A stretch of DNA of 64,000 bases from Progne subis subis (lineage: Eukaryota > Chordata > Aves > Passeriformes > Hirundinidae), in the NCBI GenBank assembly GCA_022316685.1, contig JAKJHU010000026.1, forward strand, positions 620,001 to 684,000. Direction: 5' to 3'. The translations under genes and the position numbers were made by a program. Each line of letters opens with the position of its first letter. Within the stretch, counting starts at the first letter, position 1. Below, in pieces: positions 22,976 to 35,365 of this stretch. The notes beneath the pieces are model-generated. The model saw nothing but the letters and a program-made list of their open reading frames with translations, ran no database searches and was not told the origin of the DNA.

Positions 22976-24229
22976 AATGCCAGTCTGGTGAACTGGAAGA
23001 AACTTCTCAGAAAAGAGATCAGTTAGGGAAGCCAAATAGAACAACACCTTTTTTGGCATAGCTGCAAGGTTCATGCCAGCCCATTTTGTCAGTAAGAGAA
23101 AAGGGTTTAACCTTGTACTCAATCGATGCCTTTTTGTTTGTGACAAAAAGCCTAAAAAAGAAAAGTAAAGAAAACAAATACATCTGAAAATTGCATTGCT
23201 TATGGATTTTTTCTTCTCCCTAATATAGATGTAAAGATAAATTTGAGTAGAAAAAGGCAGTTATACTCACTGAATTTATTCCTGTTACAGTAACCAAATA
23301 CAAATTTTAATTTTTCTCTTGAATAAAAATAAAGATTATATTGTTAATAAGAGTTTCTTTAAGTATTTTAGCTAATGACTAGTGAAAAATTGCCTGAAGC
23401 ATTTCAAAATTGCTTGCAGTAAAATACGCTTATTTCAACTTTGCATTGTCAGACTTGCAGAGACTTTGGTGTAGCACATGACATAAAACTGAAACAGTTT
23501 GAGAAGCATTAAATTATTTTCTCTTGTTAAATTCAATGCTTTTTAAACTAGACAACTAATTTGGTGTTGCTTGATTATCTTCTCCAGAAGCATTTGAAAT
23601 GTTCTCATACAATGTAAATAGAGGTTCTGTCAGAACCCTTATGCAACTTTTTCCTGTGTACATCACCTGCTTTCCCTGGGATGAAACCAAAAAGCTTCCT
23701 GTTAGTTCTGTGCCTTTTCAAAACCTGCTAGGTTTATACTCCTCCATCAAGTGATATTTTGGCCGGACAGCAAAATTTCCAGTCAAATTCAGTCAGGTAT
23801 AAAAACTTGTTCTCCACATCCATCCAAGTAGACTCATTATGTATAGCAAAAATAGTATTTCATCATATTTTGCTGCCTCCCTAAAAATATCCAATTAATA
23901 TTAAGTAGACTGTTAGTAATATTAAAATAAACTTAATTTTTTTTCTTTATTCATTGAAATGAACAAAAGCAACTTCCTCCAGCAGCAGGGGAGTACATTA
24001 GAAGATATAATTCTATACTTTCAGCAATTCATTAGAGGTTTCTAACAAGTTGTTACACTTAATCTGCCATGTTTATTCAGACTAAAATACTCTGAACTAT
24101 TTCATATGTATCTCTAAGTTACAGCAAATGGGACCTGGTAAGAATTTCACAAGTTGCCAGTTTATAAAAAACATTAAGGACTAGATGACCTACAGATAGA
24201 GGGCCAGTGCAAGACTTAGAATTAACTGA
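22976..24229. other. Non-coding stretch with an open minus-strand segment
   Basis: Just beyond the CR1 end, minus-strand sequence from about 23148 downward follows a strong acceptor (CTTTACTTTTCTTTTTTAG) and is open in two frames. See findings. The remainder shows nothing. Confidence 0.4.
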
Positions 24230-24234
24230 GGTCC

Positions 24235-25850
24235 TGTAGGGGTTTTAGTATTTCTTCCCTTTTTTTGTGGGAGGGAGAGATTAGGAGAAAAAACTAAAGC
24301 AGGCTTAAGCTTAAAAATGAACAAAAATAGTTTTATTAACATACACTAAAAGAATGAGAAAAAAAAAAAGTTGAGAAAAAAAGAAAACAAACTAAAACAA
24401 AATGACACTTTAAAACACGCTTCTCTCCTCTTACAAACTATTAACTTTCTTATTGAACAACATAGAAAGACACAACTTGGGATTTTCAGTCAGTTTCACT
24501 ATTTAGACATAATCATTCATTACTTTAGGAGAAGAGTCTCTCTAAGATATTTTTAAGAAGACGTTTGCCACAAGACAAAATAGTCCAGTGCTCCCAATGT
24601 CACACATCTGCTGCTGCCTGGAGTTTTCTCAGACTGTGATGTTCTATCAGCAAAGCTTCTCAGTGTATCTGGGGTAATATCTACGAATACTTCTTCTAGT
24701 CTAAAATCATCTTTGTCTCAAAGGCTGCGACCTCCTTTTAACCCAGGAGCAGGGGCTTTAAAGTTCCCAAATAAATCTCAATTACATCAGTCCTTAATTT
24801 TGATTAGAATAGCATTCTACCCAACAATACTAAGATGCTGCAAAGAACAGTCCATTTCTCCATAATTTACCTTAGAAAAGTCCAGTTAAAAATGTCCACT
24901 TCTTCAATCCTATTCCAATATTATTAGTTCTTTCACTTCTCATCTAACTGACTTCATTTGGTGTCTGTTTCTGTGTGCCCTCTGTTTTTCTTTCTTCTTT
25001 CTCTTAAGGAAGAATTGTGCTTTAAAAGTTCTCTGTTGCTAAAGAAAGGGTTACATCCACCTGGGCCTGCAAAGGCCACATGCAAGCACCGAGGCTGCAG
25101 GAGCTGAAGAAAATGCAAAGCTGTGCTGACAGAAGAAGCTGGTAGATGTCTTTTTTTCCCACCCCTTGGTCTCATCCAGGGTGGCTCAGCTCAGAGTTGT
25201 TATGAAGCTGCAGGTTTTCTTTTTCTGCTACCAGCAGTGATTAAGCTGGGCCATGGTTTGGCCCCTTCTGCCGCGGTCCGAGCACGTGGCCGGCACTGCC
25301 GAGCTGCAGCCGCCTCTCTTCCCTGCCGTGGCAGGGGAAAGGGGCTCAGCCGGCCCCGGCCCTCCCTGTGCGGGCAGCGGCCCTCAGGAGGCCCGGCTGA
25401 GCCCGGCCCGGCCGCCCAGAGGGGCAGCAGGGCCTGACCCGGGCCTGGCCCGGCCGCCTACGATGTCACCTCATGGCTGATTCCAAAGCGAGAGAGAGCG
25501 ATCAGCAGCAGAGTAGTTTCAAACATCCCCTCCAAAGTCGCATCGACATTTCCCATTGGTCAACTTAGCTGCTAATATCCCGGCCAGCTTTTTGATAGGT
25601 CCCTGTCCTCCCCTCCCTCCAAACCACTCTATGGTTAGGGCAGGGAAAATACATTCCACATTTCTCTATAACCAGAAAACAAAATTGTGCCAACCCATGA
25701 TAAGTCCTCAGATTCAAAAGTGCTTCCTGAAAATCCCTTGCCAAGTGGTGCGTAAACCTAGAAACACTTGGCTGCTTGCTCTTTATTGCATACTTCCTGT
25801 GGGTTGTGGTGTCCAGATTGGTGCAAAATCAAAGACAGAACTTTCATGAT
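24235..25850 (-). mobile_element. Probable large LTR with GC-rich promoter region, minus orientation
   Basis: The left part (24235-24960) resembles a songbird ERV LTR read backwards. A TTTTATT at about 24329 gives AATAAA on the minus strand, and a left terminus TGTAGG at 24235 would be ...CCTACA on the minus. The right part becomes extremely GC- and CpG-rich (25260-25465), with an ATTGG (CCAAT on the minus strand) at 25554-25558. I could not read a target-site duplication, and the right boundary is approximate, so this may be an LTR plus adjacent sequence. The open frames at 25123-25480 are a by-product of high GC. Confidence 0.5.
25260..25465. promoter_or_regulatory. CpG-rich island
   Basis: About 200 bp dominated by CCGG, GGCCCGG and CCGCGG motifs in a window that is otherwise strongly AT-rich. 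It includes a CACGTG (E-box) and several Sp1-like GC boxes. It probably serves, or once served, as a TATA-less promoter of the surrounding LTR; an unrelated host promoter is possible. Confidence 0.6.
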
Positions 25851-27599
25851 GATAGAAGTGGGGAAGTTCTCATGCTCTCACGTGGAAACGCGGTGTTAAA
25901 TCTAGCAGTGAGATTGAATGATGGGGAGACATGACCAAGAAACAGGCACAAATTGCATGGAAGTGTCCGCCTCAAAACATGTCTGTAATCCAAATGGTTC
26001 ATATTTCCCTTTGGAAGGGCCCAGAAATAAAGCAAAGCAGTGGTGCGGAGAGGATCCCGGCAGAGAAGATCAAAAGCTGCACTGAGAGTGTCAGAATTGC
26101 CAGACCTCCCTAGGGCACAGAGAGCACAGCTCTATGAGGAGCCTGCTGAATCAAATCACCACCAGCAGTACAAGAGAAAACTGTCCCTGGAGAGGAGATG
26201 TATGTGCGTTTGTGTAGATATGTTTAAGCATAAAATCATGTATATCATGGTCCAAAGAGTGGTTGTATTTGTAATGTAAGCAACCTCATAGTTTTTTTTT
26301 TTTTTAAATTCTAATATACTTCTGCAGGCTGGAGGGATATTCAGAGAGAAACCTTCTTTTTCTTTTATTTGCCTAATAATGTAAAAATTCATAGGGGGAA
26401 AAAAAAAAAAAAGTGAAACCTCTTTCCCTTCTGAGTATCTCAACAAAGTTATGCTCCAGTCCTTATTAGTGAGTTTTGAATGTTTTATAAAGTACAAACT
26501 GAGAAATAGTCCCATGAAAAACAGGTGTATGTTTAGAAACAAAAGCTGCATGTTAAAACCCTTCAGAACAGAGATACCCATGTCATTTATTTTAACTCAA
26601 TAGTCTGACAGCAGCACTTTGATTTTACTGTAGCTATCTGAAACCATTTTTTATAACTAGAGCAGCTGGAAAATTTTCAGTGATCCATAATTACATTTCC
26701 CAGTGGCTAGCTGTAGGCACCTTTCTCTGTAGTCTAGTGTAGGCTTCAGATCCTTTTCTGAAATAAAGAATGACTCACAGGTAAGTTTAAGACATGAGGA
26801 AAGCTGCTGTACTCCCAGCTAATCTTTAAACCACCCTTCCTTCTCCATGAACCTGCTGTCATTACAGCAGCAGCTTATGAGCCATATCCACACTTGCTGG
26901 TAAACTGAGCCAGTAGCTAAATTACCACTATTCCCCATGTCTGCTAAGGTATTCTAAAACTTTCCTACAGATCCTTTTAATAGGCATGGAAGTAAAGCAA
27001 AATTGAAAGTAGTGAATATTATTCAGTTTAGTTATCTAGTCAACCTCTGAAAGAGGAAACCAAAAGAAAGGCTGGATTAATAGATCAGGATAATGTTGCC
27101 TGTATCTGTTGTCTGACTTGCATTTGTCTTCTCAAAGTATCACTTTCTTAATGCACTTTATAGACAGTCAGGTCACTCAGACTATATTTCTGGTCTCCAA
27201 GGTATGCAAAAAACTTTCAAGTTGAGCAATGTATGTCCAAATCTTCCAAGAGATATAACTATTAATATATAAGTATCTACCCAAAACTCTTGCACCATCA
27301 AAACAGAGAAAAAATAATTTAAAAATAAACTTTCAGAAGCCATAATGAGTTCAAACTGTTTAGACAATACTACCACCATAAATTAGTGTGTCTGAAGAAA
27401 TGTTGCTAATTAAATTTATTTTAGCTAGTATACAAAAAGAAGAAAAATAAACTTAATTAAAAAAATATTTGAAGTTAGGTTACATTTCTATTTCCACTAC
27501 TTTCTTAGGCAAAACAATCTTGACCACCAGATTTTAACTTAATTTGAATTATTGATTAACACATTTTTTGATTATTGGTTCAGGTACTGAGGAACAAAA
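25851..27599. other. Non-coding stretch
   Basis: No recognised gene. Short T run at 26291-26304 and A run at 26399-26412. A minus-strand frame of 141 codons at 26156-26581 is rich in K/F homopolymer products and looks accidental. Confidence 0.5.
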
Positions 27600-28170
27600 C
27601 TCATGCAATTATACAGACACATAGGGTAACAGCTTTGGTCCTGGCCTCATACACTCGTCAGTTCAACCTCTCTTCTTGTCCTTTTTTAGGCACGATTACC
27701 ACAGTTTTCAGCAGCTGGCTCCACCATAGCCTGCAATGCCTCAGGGGTCTCCACACTGTGCACTGCTTTAGGACTCTTACTGTCCTCAGATCTTCTCTAG
27801 CATGGATCATCCCCTTTCAAAAACTTTTTTATAGCAGTATTCCCAGCAATATATTTTTCTCTACGTCTCCCACATTTTCTTCTCTGGTTTCTGCAAAATC
27901 TTCTCATCACTTCTCCCTGTGTATTTGGCTCGTGTGTCTCCTCCTTCATCCTCCTGCCTCAACTGTCTTTTCATTAATTCCTACTCCCTACAGCTTCTGT
28001 TATTTCTTAATGATGTTTGAGCAGTGTTGCCATGTGCTCCCCATCCTGAAATGCTGGTGTGCTGTGGATTGTTTCTATCTGTTGCCAAGTCAGCTGGATC
28101 TGTCTTGACTGTCACAGGGTAGTTACTGACCTCTTCCCACACATGGCATTCTGCAATGCTCAATACCCAA
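27600..28170. repeat. Possible diverged interspersed repeat
   Basis: Pyrimidine-rich on the plus strand and less AT-rich than the flanks, with a 177-codon chance-looking plus-strand frame. The minus-strand text (GTGACAGTCAAGACAGATC and the following block) has the feel of a dispersed retroviral or LTR sequence, but I cannot name it and see no ends or duplications. Confidence 0.25.
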
Positions 28171-30908
28171 ACCCTGTCATTAAATGCCTGTTTGGGATGA
28201 AAAGGCTGTCATGTTTATAAATAACCGTAGAGAAGTAATAATCTGCTCTGAAATTTTCAGGAAATTAAATATTCCCTGATTACAGATGCAGGTCTGCCCC
28301 GGAACATCAGTTTTGACATCACTGAAAAGGTTGTTTATTAATTAACCTCAGCTGAATCATTTTCTCTTTCTAGATTTTTCTGTTAACATCTGAGGAACGT
28401 AACATAAGAAAGAAGAAACCAAAAGGTTTTGTACCACAACATCTTTGTATCTTTCACCTGCCTTCTGAATAAATCTCAAGACAAACTTTCACACAGGTAT
28501 ATTTATCCCCAGGAATTAAACAGTTCTTATTATGCATAATTTTTATCAAACATGAAAGACTTCCAAATTAATTAGACAGCTGATTAGTTGGTAAGCCTGT
28601 TTGTCATTGCTATCACCCCCAAAATTTTTCACTGCATAACTGATAAGTTAAAACCTGATTAGACCGAAAGTTAATTGGTTTTTAATAGAGCATCTGCAGA
28701 AAAAAGAAGTTGTAAGCTCTGAGGTACACGCCAATCAAAATGTAATACAGTTTTTAACTGGAGAAGATTAACACATGCCGCTTCACAAGGTTTGAACCTG
28801 CCTTCCTCCTCCTTGAGAGTTGCTTGAAGAGATAAAATTCTTGGCCAAGAGTACAGAGGGTGAATAATATGCTTTACTTCTTTCTGCCAGAGCAGTTCCT
28901 TTAACTTCAGTAGAATTTTACAAGAGGGTAAGGCAGTTAAGAGTACTCTACAGCAATTTATTATATAAAGATACCCTACTTTGGTAAACATCTAGAAAAA
29001 TATCTCAGTTCAACAAGAAAATGGGGAAATGGAAAATTAATTGACTATAACTTGTAAGAGAATATAAAAAATTATGTCAAAGCTGTATTTCTAGTTTCTG
29101 CTAAAATGAAGAAAATAAAAAGAGTGAGGGTTGGGTTTGTTTCTTTTCAGGGAAGAATAAAACACAGAGTAATTTATTCTTTAAGAATAAGGAGCACCAG
29201 TTATGAACAGCGATTTTTCAATGGTTTTTCAAAACTATTACAGATCTTAAGAACTGATAGAAGGAATTCTAGGCAACTAAAATAACAGTAAAATTTACAA
29301 TTATTATAAGGTTGCAAACTTTTGACATAATTCATGTAAAAATTCATGTCAGTAAATATAGGTTTTTAAAAACATGCTTTCTTATGCTAGATTGCACTCC
29401 ATTGAAACATGGAAAATAGGGTTAAAGAATTTCATATTGAGCTTATGAATCCGAACATCAATTACCTTCTAGGAGCACTGGTGTCCTTCATTCCATTTCT
29501 GGATCCAAACTCATACACACACTCTCTAAAACTACTGCCTGCTGTATCCATACATCTAGCCATAGTAAAAAAGTTTAAAAATTCTACATGCTCATATATA
29601 AATTCTGTTCTACTCCTGTGTTACCACTTTTAAAATCTTTTCTAATGTTCTGTCTGGGTCACTGCTTTGCTGTTTTCACTCTTCTTTTACATTCCAGAGC
29701 CTTATTTTTTCAGGTTCTTTTAACTACTGCTGTTCTTAGATTTTAAAAGTATCTTCTTACCCTGATCAGCCTTCAGAAAACCAAAATGTTAACTGTGTAC
29801 ATTACTGCATCAGTGCTGCTCTTCTATCTAATGCCAGCCCAAGATATTCAGAGTTGGTACTTTTGATGTTATCGTGTTAAAATTCTTGGAAGAAAAAAAA
29901 TCTATATTCCTGAAATCTTTCACATGACCTCAAATATTCTGAATTAGTCAAAATTAAATAAGCCTTTAACTATTTTATATGCTTATGCGTAATTTTCAAA
30001 TACATACTATTTTTAGGCATCCACATCACCAATTTTTCTGCACAAAAGAGAAGAAAACATATAGCCTTAAAACTGACCAAGTTTTCACTGAGGTATTTTT
30101 CCACAGCATGTTGATTGCTCTGCTAAGAAAACTTCTTCACTGTAACAGATTAGATATAATAGCATTGAGATGCATGTTCAAATTCATTCCAGTGATATCA
30201 TAATAGTCAAAAGAGTAGAAATCTATTATTGCAATTCTAATTAGTTTTGTTGAATCTCCTGAGCTCTGCTAACTCTAGCGATGTTCTTGTCAGATCTCAA
30301 TTGTCTTAATTGCAGTGGTAAGATTCTGATGTTCTGAAAAGGCTGATAGTTTTATGAGTGCATTTCCATGTGTGTATAAAAGCCTTACATCGTAATAGAT
30401 GCTTTTTCAGAAAAAGAAAAGTAAGGCATCAGCCTGTTTCTTACAAGCTCTTCCTTCTCTAACTAGTGGCTGACAGAATAATCACACAGAATAGTCACCC
30501 TTGTTAGGTAACTGTGGCCTCCAAGAAACCAACACAAGAAGAAAGGGTTTGACAATACGGGTCATAACAGAGATCCCCAAGGCTATAAAAATCAACAACA
30601 AAAAAAGTCAATATTACTTTTTGTTGAATGTAATCTTCAGAGCTGGAATTATCAGTTTTTCAGCAACAGGAAAAGAATAAAACCCAAGTATCTGGCATGC
30701 ATAAACATCCTTATAGAGTGAAAATAGAAAATACGTAATTAGGAACACAAGGAAAATTATGCCCATCCCCAGCAAGTCTTTTTACTGCTTGTTGAAATAT
30801 TTTTCTTTTTTTCTTTCTCGTGCTAGGTATGTAAGGCAGAAATGCTGGCATTAAGCCAATCCCCAGAACAGAAAGTGTACAACAGAACCAGATATAACTA
30901 GTCCTTAC
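28171..30908. other. Non-coding stretch
   Basis: No recognised repeat or gene. Contains a 106-codon minus-strand frame (28671-28991) with no splice context I trust. Confidence 0.45.
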
Positions 30909-30950
30909 CCTTTGAGATCCCAATCAGCTTAGGGGAATTGGAGCCTACCA
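30909..30950 (-). CDS. Candidate 42-nt microexon of unrecognised minus-strand gene (phase 1 to 1)
   Basis: The minus strand has acceptor GATCTTTCGTATCTTCTCAG and donor AAGG|GTAAGGAC. Only one of the three frames is free of stops, and it is the phase-1 frame demanded by the neighbouring exons, encoding VGSNSPKLIGISK. The split codons join upstream to give GTG and downstream to give GAC. The length is a multiple of three, so the exon could be skipped cleanly. Confidence 0.45.
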
Positions 30951-31297
30951 CTGAGAAGATACGAAAGATCATGTGTGCACATTTCTGTACATGCAATTTC
31001 CTGCTCTTTCACAGCGCCACAAAATGTCTAATATGGCAGCACCTAGTCCGAGTAAATTCAGATGCAATATAGCTATTTGTTGGAATGGTCGGTTTACACA
31101 TGAAAAGGCATTTTCTCTGATGAATACCCCTAAAAAGTCACCAGCTTCCTTAGATTTGGCATATAATTATTCATTTGAGTGCATCTTTACTGAAAGAACA
31201 GAGCATCTGTTTTCAGATATATGCAGTTAATATCTTAAAGGAGACTGTAAGTAGGAAGTCAAAACCAGGCAATATTAATCAGATTGTAGCCAATTTA
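30951..31297. other. Non-coding stretch
   Basis: Presumed intron between a candidate exon and a CR1 insertion; nothing else seen. Confidence 0.45.
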
Positions 31298-31975
31298 TAG
31301 AATCATAAACTCATAGAATCATATAGTAACAGACTCACAGAATCACTGAGTCATCGAATGGTGTGGATTGGAAGGGACCTTAAAGATCATCCATTTTCAA
31401 ACACCCTTCCATGGGCAGGAGCACCTTGCACTAGTCCAGGTTGCTCAGTGCCCCAGTGAGTCTGTCCATGAACACCTCCAGCAATGGGGAGTCCACAACC
31501 TCTCTGGGCTACCTGTTCCAGTGCCTCATCACCCTGACAGTATTCTCCCTTACATCTAATCTAAATCTACCCTGCTTCAGCTCAAGGCCATTCCCCCTTG
31601 ACCTCTCAAGGCCACATCACCCTCTCCACCCTTCTTGTAATCCCTGTTTGCCTACTGGAAGTTGCTCTAAGGTCTGCCTGGAGCCTTCTCCAGAATAAAC
31701 AGCCTCAATTCTCTCAGTCTGTCTTCATAGGAAAGGTGCTCCAGACCTCTGATCAACTTTATGTCTCTCCTCTGGACTTATTCCAACAGTTCCCTGTCCT
31801 TCTTGCGCTGGAGCTCCCAGAGTTGGACACAGCACTGCAGGTGAGATCTCACTAGAGCAGCGGAGCAGAGGGGCAGAATAGAATCCCCTCCCTCACCCTG
31901 CAGGCCACACTGCTTTGGATGCAGCCCAGGATACAGTTGGATATCTGGGCTATGAGTGCATATTACCAAGTCATG
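31298..31975 (-). mobile_element. CR1 LINE fragment with its 3' tail repeats
   Basis: The plus strand starts with several degenerate copies of ATAGAATCATA (31298-31355), the reverse complement of the CR1 3' terminal microsatellite. It runs through 'GGAAGGGACCTTAAAGATCATCCA', recognisable in pieces, 'ATGGGCAGGAGCACCTTGCA', 'CTCTGGGCTACCTGTTCCAG' and 'CTCCTCTGGACTTATTCCAA'. One of the better-preserved CR1 copies here. All open frames inside are repeat-derived. Confidence 0.9.
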
Positions 31976-32381
31976 TTAAGCTTTTCATATGCAAACACAT
32001 CCAAGTTTCCCCCTGGGCAACTCTTCATACATTCTCCTCCAATCTCTAAAAGTAGTTGATAGGAATTTAATACCTAAAAGTTTAATAATTATAAATAGCT
32101 GATAGGAATTTTTTCAGTAGCATCAGAATTTCATATGTTTTCTGGAATTTACACAGTTTCAGCTTGCAGGAAATCCTTTAATGACTGTAAGAGCAGGTAT
32201 CTATTCCTGCTAAAATTGCTGAAAAGTACATATCCTTTTCTTCTGCACTATATCCAGAGGATGATAGTCTGTCTGATTCTTTGTTTAGCCTCTGAATAGT
32301 TCAGAAACTCTGCTATTACACTTGTGGAACCATGAACAGATCAGAAACACAGCTGAGGGAGCCTACAGAATCAAACTACAC
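31976..32381. other. Non-coding stretch
   Basis: Nothing recognised. On the minus strand this follows the donor CAG|GTGTAG of the 32382-32541 exon. Confidence 0.45.
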
Positions 32382-32541
32382 CTGGGGATGTGAGTGCAAG
32401 AAGAGTTTCTGAGTATGAGTTGGACAAACGCATAATGGTGTGTTCTGATTCCATTTGCAGACTCATGGGCATGACTTCCATCTCCAGTCCTGTTCTAGGC
32501 AGCCCAATTTTTCTTATGGTTTTAGTCACAATGACCCGATC
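32382..32541 (-). CDS. Candidate coding exon of unrecognised minus-strand gene (160 nt, phase 0 to 1)
   Basis: The minus strand has acceptor TTGATTATCCTCTGCAG and donor CCCCAG|GTGTAGTT. The 53 codons between are open, starting DRVIVTKTIRKIGLPRTGLE and ending SYSETLLALTSP, mixed charged and hydrophobic residues as in a folded soluble domain. It enters in phase 0, matching the GAA end of the 46732-46793 exon, and leaves in phase 1, matching the 30909-30950 exon (G plus TG gives Val). The frame is also open for 22 codons upstream of the acceptor, so the 5' edge could shift. This is the longest and best member of the set. Product not recognised. Confidence 0.5.
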
Positions 32542-32629
32542 CTGCAGAGGATAATCAAGTACTTCACTGTACACCTTACTATTATACCCATGTGATGATG
32601 TATTCACATAATTTTGTGAATTTGCTTAA

Positions 32630-32850
32630 ATTTGTCTAAAAAGCTTCTTTATGGTGAGAGGGATGAAACATTGCAAATGTCTCAGAGAGGATGTGAAGTC
32701 TTCATCTTTGGTGATATTCAAAACTCAACTGGACATATCCTTGAGCAACCTGATCTAGCTAATCCTGCTTCATTAAGGATATTGGTCTGCGTAATCTCCA
32801 AGCATCCCTGCCAACCTTACCTGTTCTGTGATTTTGTGTGTGATTAGCAG
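32630..32850 (+). mobile_element. CR1 LINE 3'-end fragment
   Basis: Plus-strand CR1 text: 'GATATTCAAAACTCAACTGGACA', seen in pieces, 'TCCTTGAGCAACCTGATCTAG', split by substitutions, and the end 'CAACCTTACCTGTTCTGTGATTTT'. It lies opposite in orientation to the 31298-31975 copy, with the candidate exon between them. Confidence 0.8.
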
Positions 32851-35209
32851 AGCTTGATTTAATATGAATTCAGATACACTGGTCCGAACAGAGCAGGCAT
32901 TGTATTTACTGCAACTAGAAGTATCTACCAAATGTCAATGAAACCTCGGCTCTCAGCTAATAGTGGGCTTGAGGGATTTTTTTCCCATTTGAAAAACTAC
33001 AATCTGATTTGTATAGTATTATAAACTTCACCGCATAAGCCTTGTTAAAGAATTGTTATTATATTACAGCACAGTGTCCTCATGAAGACCTCAGCTTGAA
33101 ATCAGAAGAAAAATCTACAGCTGTTGAATCAGTAATTCTCAAAGAACCTTATTCATTGACTTCAGTCCAGTGAATAAGAATGAAACAATACATCCAACAA
33201 ATGTGTTTGAATATACTTCTAAAAAGACAGAGGCAGTAAGCTGACAACTTCAGAAACAAGAGTAAACCTTTGAGAACTTCCTGGCATAAAACCAAACATA
33301 ACTAATGACAACAGCTGTGCAAATAAACTCAGAAGTCCTATTTTCCTTGACATCACACAGTAATCAAGAAATGTGGCAAAATGTGCAATCAGAACTGAGA
33401 CATGCTCACTGCTATCAAACCAGCATTTCAGAATGACTGTCAGCTCCCTTATGCCAATGAGGCAAGAAAGGAAAATGATATAAGGACAATTACGTGCTTT
33501 GTCGTAGCAAGAAGGATTTTAGACAATAAACCAATAATTATCTTAAAATATTAAGGTATAAAGTTTTAGAAGGGTTTGGAGGGGGAATTTGTGTATTTTT
33601 GGGGGTTTGTTCTGTTCATTTTTTACCCTCTAAAGTTATGAGCACCAGCCATCTTCACCATCTTCACACTTCTCTGTTTGCAAATCTTGAGCCATGATGT
33701 TTATTTTTCCCTTAAAATTAAATTTTTTCTCCCACTCCCAAATTTTTAGAAAGAGGTATCAACATTTTCTTATTTGTTTTTGTTTCTGCACACTGAAATT
33801 TAATCTTCTAGCCTCAACAAGAGGACTAATTGCAGAAGGAGGTGCAAGCGCCTGATGGCAATTCAGAAGGCTCCAAGCCTTCCTACCAGTAGGTGGAGCA
33901 AAAATGTCATTAATGTAGATTCAAACTTTGAACGAGGACTCTCTAGTCACTCACAGCAGGTGTTCCTTTTCTGTTCTGTCTTTTAATGTTCCATCCAAGG
34001 AAGAGGGCCTAATGTCTCAAATTATTTTAGATCACTTTAAGAGTAAAGAGGAGATTCTATCTGATACAGCATTCAGAGGCATTCAGAGGCACAGCAAAGC
34101 AAAAAAAAAAATTCTCTGCTGGTTCCTGCCCTCCTGTTTGCTTGTCTTGTTTGAGTATGTGGACAGAAGGACTGGGGACATGGTTCAGCTCAGCACGGCT
34201 GTGATGTATATTCATGGACTTCTGTTTAGCTGGCAGTTTCCTTGCTTGTAGCCCTTGGGTCACTCTAACAGATAATATTTTTGTCCTTTAGCTCTTCCAT
34301 GTGCATTGCTTTGTTTCCCAGAACACAGCTGTTTCATGCCACATCCAACGTAATAGTCACTCACTGAAAATAAACTCTTTTTCCTATGTTGGCTTTATTT
34401 AGTCAGGCAAGTATGTGCTTATTCACGCTACAAAATCATTTATCTGTCAAATAGGTCTCAAACAGGAAGCTAAAGGGTATGCTAAAGGGTTGATAGATTT
34501 TTCACTCAGATAGTACTCAAAAAGCTAATAGACAGAGTACCTTGTACACTAAAAGACTTTGAAAACATCTTTCAATTTTTAAGCTCCTACAAGCTATAGA
34601 TTAATGGAAATCAACATGAGACTTTCCACACAGAGAAGAATACCTACAAGAATGAACGTTTAAACAGAAAACCTGACAATGAAAAGCCTTGTCATCTCCT
34701 GACAGAAACACGCCTGCTGTTTCCATCATTCACAAAGCAGCACTTCACGTTAAACCACAGCTGAGCACCAGGATGCAAATATTCAAGACGGCCTTTTGAA
34801 AGGACGATCAGAGTCTTGAACAAAAATGCATTTAGAGTTATCAATCATGAGGGACTTCTTGTCTCTAAAATCAGGTACCTTTAAACTCAAGTATTTCCTG
34901 ATCAACTTTGAATTCTTTACATCTGGGTCTTCAGAAAACAATATTATTGTAGCACTTTTTTTCAATTTTAAGTCAGTTTAGAAAATGTTAATGGGGAAAA
35001 TTCACTCTATTTAATACTTTAATAATTTCATCAGCCAATATCAATTTCATCTTTCAAAGTGAAAGATATTAATTCAGTTTTGTTTCAATTAATTTGGCTT
35101 ATTAAACAAAAATACCTTTTTACATGGCAATATTAGAGAATTTTAAGTGAAAGGAATGATACTGAGGGAAATTCTTTCATAATTTTAACTAAATATTGAA
35201 AACTTAAAT
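32851..35209. other. Non-coding stretch
   Basis: No recognised gene or repeat. Contains a small direct repeat (CATTCAGAGG twice at 34070-34089). Confidence 0.5.
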
Positions 35210-35365
35210 ACAGTGCTACTCATTAGAAGAGCAATAAGCCTGAAAAAGGCTCTGGAGCACAAGTCTTATGAGGAGCAGCTGAGGGAGTCGGAGTTGCTTA
35301 GCCTGGAGAAAAGGAGAGTCAGGGGTGACCTTATCACTCTCTACAACTGCCTGAAAGGAGTCATT
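35210..35365 (+). mobile_element. Short CR1 LINE fragment
   Basis: Plus-strand blocks 'TCTTATGAGGAGCAGCTGAGG', 'CTTAGCCTGGAGAAAAGGAG', 'GGGGTGACCTTATCACTCTC' and 'TACAACTGCCTGAAAGGAG' match the CR1 3' region closely. It is truncated at both ends. Confidence 0.9.

Noticed and set aside
25123..25480. Open frames across the GC-rich patch
   Set aside because: High G+C removes stop codons; the translations are A/G/P/R-rich artefacts.
26156..26581. 141-codon minus-strand frame
   Set aside because: Driven by T and A runs (poly-Phe and poly-Lys); no splice or protein signature.
27575..28108. 177-codon plus-strand open frame
   Set aside because: Composition is dominated by S, L, F, C and H from a pyrimidine-rich strand; no domain, and the other strand looks more like a repeat.
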